Origin: Lumbricus rubellus
Taxonomy: Eukaryota > Annelida > Clitellata > Crassiclitellata > Lumbricidae
Assembly (NCBI GenBank): GCA_945859605.1
Contig: OX243812.1
Coordinates: 50,398,762-50,462,761, forward strand
Direction: 5' to 3'
DNA: 64,000 nt
The position numbers and the translations under genes are program-made. This document shows positions 58,757 to 64,000 of the stretch, one piece after another; position 1 is the first letter of the stretch; every line of letters begins with the position of its first letter. The notes under the pieces were generated by a model that was not told where the DNA came from, searched no databases, and worked only from the letters and a program-made list of their open reading frames with translations.

Positions 58757-59641
58757 GTAAGAAATGATGTGTTAAGTGCTATCAACATTGTTGTCTAAGT
58801 AGTCATTAACTACTGACAGTTATGTGTTTAGTGTGGTACAGTTTTCATGTTTGGCGTAGTATAGTTATGTGTTTAGTGTGGTACATTTCTGTTATGGTAC
58901 TGTATGGACTCATTAAAGTACTCTCGGATAACAAAATGTGAAGTCATGTTGTGTACACCATTTGAGACTACCAGGTAATAACTTAGCGTGTCATAAATAT
59001 TGGGGTTTTCTGCAACCCAATGAATCTGCAAGTGGTCAGATGGATGGAACTTCAGATGTATGGATAATATATACAGTATGTTATTTCTGTGTTAGTCTGT
59101 TTTGTCCCTCAGGCTTTATCCTGAGACAGTCATTGGGTATGAAGTGTTGGAAACTTCACTTTTTTTAGCTTCAGCACAAACTGGTCCTCTCCCTCACCAA
59201 CTGATCTTCCCACCAATCAGTGTACTAATTGTACTAATTAACTAATTGTACTAATTAACTAATTGTACTAATTAACTAATTGTACTAATTAACTATTTGT
59301 ACTGACTAATTAATTGTTCTAATTATAATTGAGTTGGCTAGGGGCACAGGTGGAGCAGAAATCTCAATGCAGTTTTCTGCCCTGATCAGGATTTGAACCC
59401 CTCAACTTGAGATCGAAAGTTCAGCTCGCTAACCACTACACTACCAGGCATCCCCCGCTATATATTACACAACGACTCTTTTTGTCGTTCCAACTTAAGA
59501 AACGCTTCAGCAGCTGCTGCAGCATTCATATCTGCAACATGTCTGATTAATTTTTGATATTATATAAATAATTTATTGATCATTATGATTTGTACATTTT
59601 GATGGTGCGCCCTTAGATAAATTCTGATGATTCTTTTTCAG
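58757..59641 (+). other. Intron between FN3-8 and FN3-9a
   Basis: 885 bp. TATGTGTTTAGTGTGGTACA direct repeat near 58820-58890, a 17-bp array (ACTAATTGTACTAATTA, about five units, 59215-59310) and a SINE of a second type on the minus strand. Confidence 0.85.
59347..59458 (-). mobile_element. tRNA-derived SINE, second type
   Basis: Read on minus: GATGCCTGGTAGTGTAGTGG (box A), then GAGGGGTTCAAATCCTGATC (box B), then a body with GCATTGAGATTTCTGCTCCA. It looks tRNA-derived, but the arms do not close into an acceptor stem, so it is not called a tRNA gene. A relic of the same body is near 15600-15660. Confidence 0.7.
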
Positions 59642-59745
59642 AGCATCCAGATGCCGTGCAGGAGTTTCACGCGAGAACTCAGAATCCACGTTCTGTTATG
59701 CTTGAGTGGAAGACCCCGCGAAAAGTCGGAGTTTTCCGATATAAG
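59642..59745 (+). CDS. LAR-type RPTP, exon for FN3 domain 9, first half
   Basis: Acceptor GATTCTTTTTCAG, donor TAAG/GTTCGG (a weak match to consensus), phase 1 in and phase 0 out. Residues 883-917. EHPDAVQEFHARTQNPRSVM, core Trp in LEWKTPRKVGVFRYK. It corresponds to the last FN3 of vertebrate LAR ([20 protein letters not shown]). The split before the C' strand repeats the pattern of FN3-2. Confidence 0.93.
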
Positions 59746-60336
59746 GTTCGGAGTCGTTGCATGTGCCTTCTATTCAGTATCTCTTCATGTTGGTGTTGAG
59801 CTCTGTCAAACCAATCTTTTAGCTCCAATACAACTGAATAGCTGGTTGAATTATTTGTGTTTGGCTGAATAATGATGATCACCTACACGGTATAATAGTC
59901 CTAATGGTCCCGATCAATATTTTTAAGAAGAGCCTGAAAAATGCCGAGCAGGATATTAAGAACAATGGCAATTTTTTCATTCTAACTGTAAATTTCTCAG
60001 TTTGACTTTGTGTAAATTCTTATAATTCGTGTCATGACCAGAGCTCCCATTAGTATGAGGGTCTACTAGTATTGAAGAGGCTATATATGGCAAACAAAGG
60101 CAGAGAGAATATATCATTCTGTTTTACAACATTCTGTTTGATATTATTATTATTATTATTATTGACCTTTTATATAGTGCACCTTCAAGGTAATCTACTC
60201 AGAAGTGCTCACAGTCCAACAAAATAAGGCAGTTTTTAAGTGAGAAAGAAACGTAGTGGTGTGAGCTCTAGGCACCAGGAGGAGAGCAACAATACTATGA
60301 TATATAATCATATCATTCTGTTGCATATCCATCCAG
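59746..60336 (+). other. Intron within FN3-9
   Basis: 591 bp. ATT microsatellite at 60140-60165 and a minus-strand copy of the LINE/SINE 3' tail at about 60165-60215 (TATATAGTGCACCTTCAAGG). Confidence 0.8.
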
Positions 60337-60553
60337 GTTGAATATCAGGGAATAAAGAAGACGCGTGATTCGTCTGGAATGGAGGAGACAGTTGTTGATC
60401 CAAAGAAGGAGTTGATCATACAGAAGGAGGATCGCACGTTGTACATCGACGGTCTCCTTCCAAAGACGGTCTACACGTTCAACATCAGCGCCAAATTCAT
60501 CGATGGATCGTGGGGGCCACCCTACTCCATACGCGTGGAAACAAGCATGGATG
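60337..60553 (+). CDS. LAR-type RPTP, exon for FN3 domain 9, second half
   Basis: Acceptor GCATATCCATCCAG, donor GATG/GTAAGG, phase 0 in and phase 1 out. Residues 918-989. VEYQGIKKTRDSSGMEETVV, then LYIDGLLPKTVYTFNISAKF, IDGSWGPPYSIRVETSMD. GLLPKTVYTFNISA has the conserved Tyr of the FN3 F strand. NIS is a potential glycosylation site. The linker VETSMD precedes the membrane-proximal module. Confidence 0.95.
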
Positions 60554-61226
60554 GTAAGGATTATTCATTCACAGCTAGGACTATGATGTTGTGGGGCGCG
60601 GTGGTGTAGTGGTGGTGTCGTTGCCTTGGAGCCGGAAGGTCCAAGGTTCGAATCCACCTCAGGTCGCCGCGTAGGGACCTTGGGCAAGTCCTTCACTCGC
60701 AATTGCTCAGTGCTTCGGCGTAAAACTCCGATGCAGTGTCTGCGCTGCATTCCAGAGCACCTCTGAGTAGAGAGAGCTTGAAGGGGCGCTTAACGAGTGC
60801 ACATATAAACAAATATGGTGATGATGATGATGGTGAGGAGGAGGAGGACGAGAAGGAGGAGGAGGAGGATTGATGATGATTGGTGGTGGTGATGATGACG
60901 ACGATGATGATGAATTGGAGGATGCTGATGATTTCATTCATGATGATGATGATAGCTTTGATGACTATGCTGACTGATGATGATGTTGATGATTTATATT
61001 TTTCCCGTGGAATTTTTATTTTTCATTCCACCTTTAAAAACCTGTTAAAGATCTTACAGTGATGATGATGATGACAGTTTCTATAATTGTGTTGATGTTT
61101 ATTGAAACGTCCTGGGGAACTATTGGCAATAGTTCTATAACTTATATAATGATGTTGAAGTTTCACTTGTGATTAAGTTTAATTACAGATGAAATGTCTG
61201 TCATTTGGTTCTTTTTGTTTTTGTAG
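60554..61226 (+). other. Intron between FN3-9b and the membrane-proximal module
   Basis: 673 bp. A full SINE (60593-60820), GAT/GAG microsatellites (60821-60990) and a T-rich end. No additional exon is seen. Confidence 0.85.
60593..60820 (+). mobile_element. tRNA-derived SINE, full length
   Basis: Starts GGGGCGCGGTGGTGTAGTGG (box A within), box B GGTTCGAATCC at about 60646-60656, body CAAGTCCTTCACTCGCAATT and GATGCAGTGTCTGCGCTGCA, and the tail GAGCACCTCTGAGTAG..TTGAAGGGGCGCTTAAC. It is the best-preserved copy and starts about 40 bp after the FN3-9b donor. Confidence 0.92.
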
Positions 61227-61396
61227 CTCCTCCGACTCTCGAGGCGCCGTTGGTTGTGTCGCATTCGGACAAGACGGCCGTCATTCAGTTGCGACCTGCG
61301 TCTGACGAACATGGATTCCTGAGTCACTATCTCGTCATCGTTGTGCCCGACAACGTTGCGAGGGAAAAAAGCCCAACAGAGTTCAAGATGGAAGAG
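61227..61396 (+). CDS. LAR-type RPTP, exon for the membrane-proximal module, first half
   Basis: Acceptor TTTGTTTTTGTAG, donor AGAG/GTGATG, phase 1 in and phase 0 out. Residues 990-1046. APPTLEAPLVVSHSDKTAVI, QLRPASDEHGFLSHYLVIVV, PDNVAREKSPTEFKMEE. It aligns with vertebrate APDVLRTKPAF..ITVQLPEV..IKGYYIIIVPL, the juxtamembrane ectodomain module of LAR proteins. In vertebrates a multibasic furin site follows shortly after; no such motif appears here. The donor is the first unit of a GTGATG/GACGAT array. Confidence 0.95.
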
Positions 61397-61475
61397 GTGA
61401 TGATGACGATGATGATGACGATGACGATGACGGTGACGGTGACGGTGATGGTGATGGTGATGATCGTGAATGGTG
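61397..61475 (+). repeat. GTGATG/GACGAT array starting at a 5' splice site
   Basis: From the intron's first base: GTGATGATGACGATGATGAT, then GACGGTGACGGTGACGGTGA and GGTGATGGTGATGATCG. The strict multiple-of-three spacing keeps every GTG in one frame. Read through, it encodes only Val, Met and Thr until past 61470. Confidence 0.93.
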
Positions 61476-62119
61476 ATAGTGGTGATAGTGGTGATTGTGC
61501 ATGGCGGTTTTGATAGTGCAGTGGTGGTGTTAGCAGTTAGTGTGTAATGTGTATGTAAACTATGTATGCATGAAGACATGTCAATCATTCATTCATTATG
61601 AGGATTTATATAGCATACCTTCAAGGTGACTAGTTATAGACTTTCCTCTTTGGCGGTGCCTGGGTTGGGAGCACCTCTGAATTGTTTATCTTGAGGTGGC
61701 ACTATATAAATTTCTCAGATAGATGGCTAGATAGATTATAATCCTATGATCTTGTCACATGTATGAAGGTAAGAATTAATAGTTGTTTTCAACATTGGTG
61801 TTGAAGTTTGTCGAGAACAAAAGTTTATGAGTAAACCAACACGTGAACCCTTCTGTTGGACATATTGTTAAGCCCATAAAGAAATATTGTCAAATTGGAT
61901 TCATGTATCCTGCATCGTAATCGTGAATTTATATAGCGCCACAGCACAGTGACATTGCTGTTGGATTAGGAATGTCATTCCCTTTGTTGCTGTTTAACGA
62001 CACAAAGATTATTAGTGTCGCCCTCCTCCTTTATCCAGGCTTGGGACTGGCACTGTCAGAGAACAAACGGTGGTGGAGTTCATGAACGTCGTTGATTGGC
62101 TGTGTGCTTTTGTACTCAG
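61397..62119 (+). other. Intron within the membrane-proximal module
   Basis: 723 bp. The array above, GGTGATAGT repeats (61470-61500), and a LINE/SINE 3' tail on + at 61660-61716. 61740-62100 has no recognised element. A pyrimidine-rich AG at about 62038 precedes 30-50 bp open in frame, but the reading does not match LAR proteins. Confidence 0.8.
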
Positions 62120-62302
62120 ATGACCGACTCGAGACCTGTCGAAGGCGTGTCTTGGATTGCCGCTCAGTTCGACGCCACGAAGTTGCCACCGGACATGGTC
62201 ATCGGCGATGGCAAGCGACATGGATCGAGTGATTACATCAATTGGCCACTACCCCTCGGACAGAACTACGTCGTTTTTCTAAGAGCTTTCACAGGCGCAA
62301 AT
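62120..62302 (+). CDS. LAR-type RPTP, exon for the membrane-proximal module, second half
   Basis: Acceptor TTTTGTACTCAG, donor AAAT/GTACGC, phase 0 to 0. Residues 1047-1107. MTDSRPVEGVSWIAAQFDAT, KLPPDMVIGDGKRHGSSDYI, NWPLPLGQNYVVFLRAFTGA, N. It aligns with vertebrate [34 protein letters not shown]. The next exon should hold the last extracellular residues (Y..SPYSDP) and the transmembrane helix; neither is in the window. Confidence 0.95.
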
Positions 62303-62380
62303 GTACGCACGTGCTCTTCTGTTCATCATGTTTATTAGTTGACTGTATTATTATTGATGCAGCATTTGTTTGTTTGTATG

Positions 62381-62577
62381 TGAACTTGTTATAGCGCCCC
62401 TTCAAGCTCTCTTTACTCAGAGGCGCTCCCGAATGCAGAGCGGACACTGCATCGGAGTTTCACGCCGAAGCGCTGAGCAATTGTGAGTGAAGGACTTGCC
62501 CAAGGTCCTTACGCGGTTGAGGGTGGATTCGAACCTCGAACCTTCTGGCTCCAAGGCAACGACGCCACCACACCATT
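62381..62577 (-). mobile_element. tRNA-derived SINE, full length
   Basis: Minus-strand copy of the 60593 family: tail at 62388-62440 (GCGCCCCTTCAAGCTCTC, CAGAGGCGCTCCC), body, box B GGTTCGAATCC on minus at about 62525-62535, box A near 62560-62575. It starts about 78 bp after the last visible exon. Confidence 0.9.
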
Positions 62578-62589
62578 TGTGTTGTGTTG

Positions 62590-63000
62590 TATTGTTTATG
62601 ACCATTTATAAATCGCTTCTCTCAGCCAAAACCCTTCAGAAGTGCTCCCCTTGCAATCGACCCCAAAAGAAACTTTAGGCATGATTCGATGCGAGAGAAA
62701 GATGAGGAAAGACTGGCTACCAGAGAGAAAGGTGGAGCGAACTGATGGTGGAAGTCCATTCCATAGAGAGGGATCTGTGCAGGCAAAGCATCTCGATTGA
62801 GCCAATGCAGTCCTGACGCGGGAAACAAGAGGTTGAGCCGATCAGAGGATCTAAGAGGATGCAGCAAAGTGCCAGAGAGTGGATGACGATGCATAAGATA
62901 CTTTGGAGTAAGACTCAATTTAGACTGAGAACCAAAACAGAAACTTTGAATTGTATTTGGGCAGAGACAGGAAGCCAGTGAAGTAGATTGTGTCCTGTGC
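62590..63000 (-). mobile_element. LINE 3'-end relic with reverse-transcriptase tail
   Basis: On minus, about 62805-62600 reads FACTDPSLWNGLPPSVRSTF, then SFLIFLSHR, the LWN.LP..(V/I)R pattern of non-LTR reverse-transcriptase C-termini. A shifted frame upstream (FPASGLHWLNRDALPAQIPL) is its continuation. It ends on the 62600 side with a GCGATTTATAAATGG tail. Decayed. Confidence 0.7.
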
Positions 63001-63545
63001 TTTAATTGTTGATGCTTTTCATGCATAATGTTTTTATTTATTTATTTCCTTGGAGCATATCAAACACAACCTGAACATAGTGCAACTTAACTAGACAACG
63101 ATAGTGTTCATACTGTCTGACAAACATATTAATATAACACATTTGAATGGAAAATTATCAGAAGCACATTTCATTGTATCAACCAGGAAAGGGGAAGACC
63201 CAGAAGGGGCACTAGCCCCGCTGGGAAGGGCCCACCCCATGGCTCAGCTTAATGTTGGTTGTACAGAAACAGAACATAGTAACTATGCTGTTAATACTGA
63301 AGATGATGATAACTCGACATTTAATAGAACAACATGCAATCCTATGAGAGACCGACAAATAGAATGTGCGAGGCGTAGCGTAATTACTGTACTGAAGCAT
63401 ACTAACCAGAAAAACCTGGTAATTATTCTGATGTTATTATTATGGAATTAACACTTTAGAATTTTAGAGTTAGGATTAGGAAGATTAGAGGCACGAAGCA
63501 GAGCTTTAGAAATTCAATGTTGAAATTGCAAAGATTAGAGGTGCA

Positions 63546-63901
63546 CAAGGCCGTAGACAGGGGGTGTTTTGGGTGTTTGAACACCCCCCCCCCCAGAAAT
63601 GGAAAATGCAGAAAAAAATCTATTGCATTTTCTAGTTTGTGATGCAAAAACCATGAAATAAAGCCATGAAAACACCCCCCGAAATTAAATAATAGATAAA
63701 ATTTTGATCTGAAAATGGAAGTTGATGACTAAAAAAAAGTCTTCAGAAATTTTTGCAGCGAAAATGGGACAGTTTTCCAAGATTTCGACTGGATGACTAA
63801 AAAACACCTGTCATCAGAAATCAGAAATTTTTGCGGCAATGAAATTTTTTTTCTCAATATTCAGAAACACCCCCCGAAATAAAATCCTGGCTACGGCCTT
63901 G
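63546..63901. mobile_element. Third hAT-type MITE
   Basis: 356 bp, ends CAAGGCCGTAGACAGG and, inverted, CCTGGCTACGGCCTTG. Flanks GAGGTGCA (63538-63545) and GAGGTGCG (63902-63909) are an 8-bp target duplication with one mismatch. Inside, poly-C (63585-63595) and repeated CACCCCCCGAAAT motifs. No coding frame. Confidence 0.88.
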
Positions 63902-64000
63902 GAGGTGCGTATAATTGGATGTTAGACCTATTTGTATTATCGTGGTTGGACTAGGAGCGCCTCTTGAAGGGCACTACGTGAGTTCTTTCAATAAATGAAT

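Larger units (their letters stand above)
16279..62302 (+). other. LAR-type receptor tyrosine phosphatase gene, ectodomain part
   Basis: Fifteen exons join without a stop into 1107 residues: Ig3, nine FN3 domains and the membrane-proximal module. Order and signature residues match the type IIa RPTPs (LAR, PTPRF, PTPRD, PTPRS), cell-surface phosphatases that act in axon guidance and synapse formation by binding heparan or chondroitin sulphate proteoglycans and synaptic adhesion partners. Domain borders are phase-1 introns, as usual for FN3 genes. FN3-2 and FN3-9 are split in phase 0 and FN3-6 in phase 1. Ig1, Ig2 and the signal peptide must lie 5' of the window. The transmembrane helix and the two phosphatase domains must lie 3' of it. 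Exons are richer in G+C and CpG than introns. Confidence 0.96.
62303..64000 (+). other. Start of the next intron, 3' end of window
   Basis: A SINE (62381-62577, minus), a LINE relic (62590-63000, minus), 63010-63540 with no recognised feature, a hAT MITE (63546-63901) and the beginning of a LINE/SINE 3' tail (63950-64000, GGAGCGCCTCTTGAAGGGCA). No transmembrane or phosphatase exon is found. Confidence 0.8.

Noticed and set aside
60593..60670. tRNA gene
   Set aside because: Boxes A and B are present but no acceptor stem closes. The sequence continues into the SINE body and LINE-like tail. The same holds at 62577 and 59458.
62038..62090. Micro-exon with the missing furin site
   Set aside because: There is a good pyrimidine tract and AG, but the phase-0 reading (AWDWHCQRTN) has no basic cluster and no LAR similarity.
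63104..63451. 115-codon frame near the 3' end
   Set aside because: No recognisable domain, no splice signals consistent with the phosphatase gene, and does not give a transmembrane segment.

Overview
The window is a piece of an animal nuclear genome. It has long introns with GT..AG boundaries, tRNA-derived SINEs, LINE fragments, several DNA-transposon families and many minisatellites. No bacterial gene organisation is present. The one protein-coding gene I can support is the middle of a LAR-type (type IIa) receptor protein tyrosine phosphatase on the + strand. Its extracellular region has nine canonical fibronectin III (FN3) domains plus the membrane-proximal module, where vertebrate PTPRF/PTPRD/PTPRS have eight, so a non-vertebrate animal is likely. 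The repeat flora suggests a marine invertebrate, but the species cannot be fixed from the sequence alone.

Layout. 1-8400: a field of a 57-bp satellite. Embedded in it are four head-to-tail copies of a 1471-bp higher-order unit that has captured about 870 bp of foreign, already frameshifted coding sequence. 8400-16278: gene-poor DNA with an old duplicated block (9450-12360), a SINE, a LINE 3' end, one CpG-rich stretch (14209-14640) and microsatellites. 16279-62302: fifteen exons of the phosphatase gene, namely Ig3 (one exon), FN3-1 to FN3-9 (twelve exons; FN3-2, -6 and -9 are split) and the membrane-proximal module (two exons). All fifteen join in frame to give 1107 contiguous residues with no stop. 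The signal peptide, Ig1, Ig2, transmembrane segment and phosphatase domains lie outside the window. 62303-64000: start of the next intron, with a SINE, a LINE relic and a hAT MITE.

The introns hold three hAT-type non-autonomous elements with 8-bp target duplications, a Tc1/mariner deletion derivative, two related large TIR elements, a 3.2-kb foldback element built from repeats carrying YY1-like ATGGCGG motifs, a 64-bp-armed hairpin, and an array of perfect 30-bp palindromes. SINEs and a LINE fragment share one 3' tail.

The most unusual signal is the relation between tandem repeats and splice sites. The FN3-8 exon is preceded by eleven copies of a ~32-bp unit that is itself a 3' splice site plus the first bases of the exon. 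The introns after FN3-2b and after the first membrane-proximal exon begin, at the GT, with tandem arrays of the 5' splice-site sequence. Several other exons have arrays within tens of bases. Some duplicated acceptors would extend the protein in frame.
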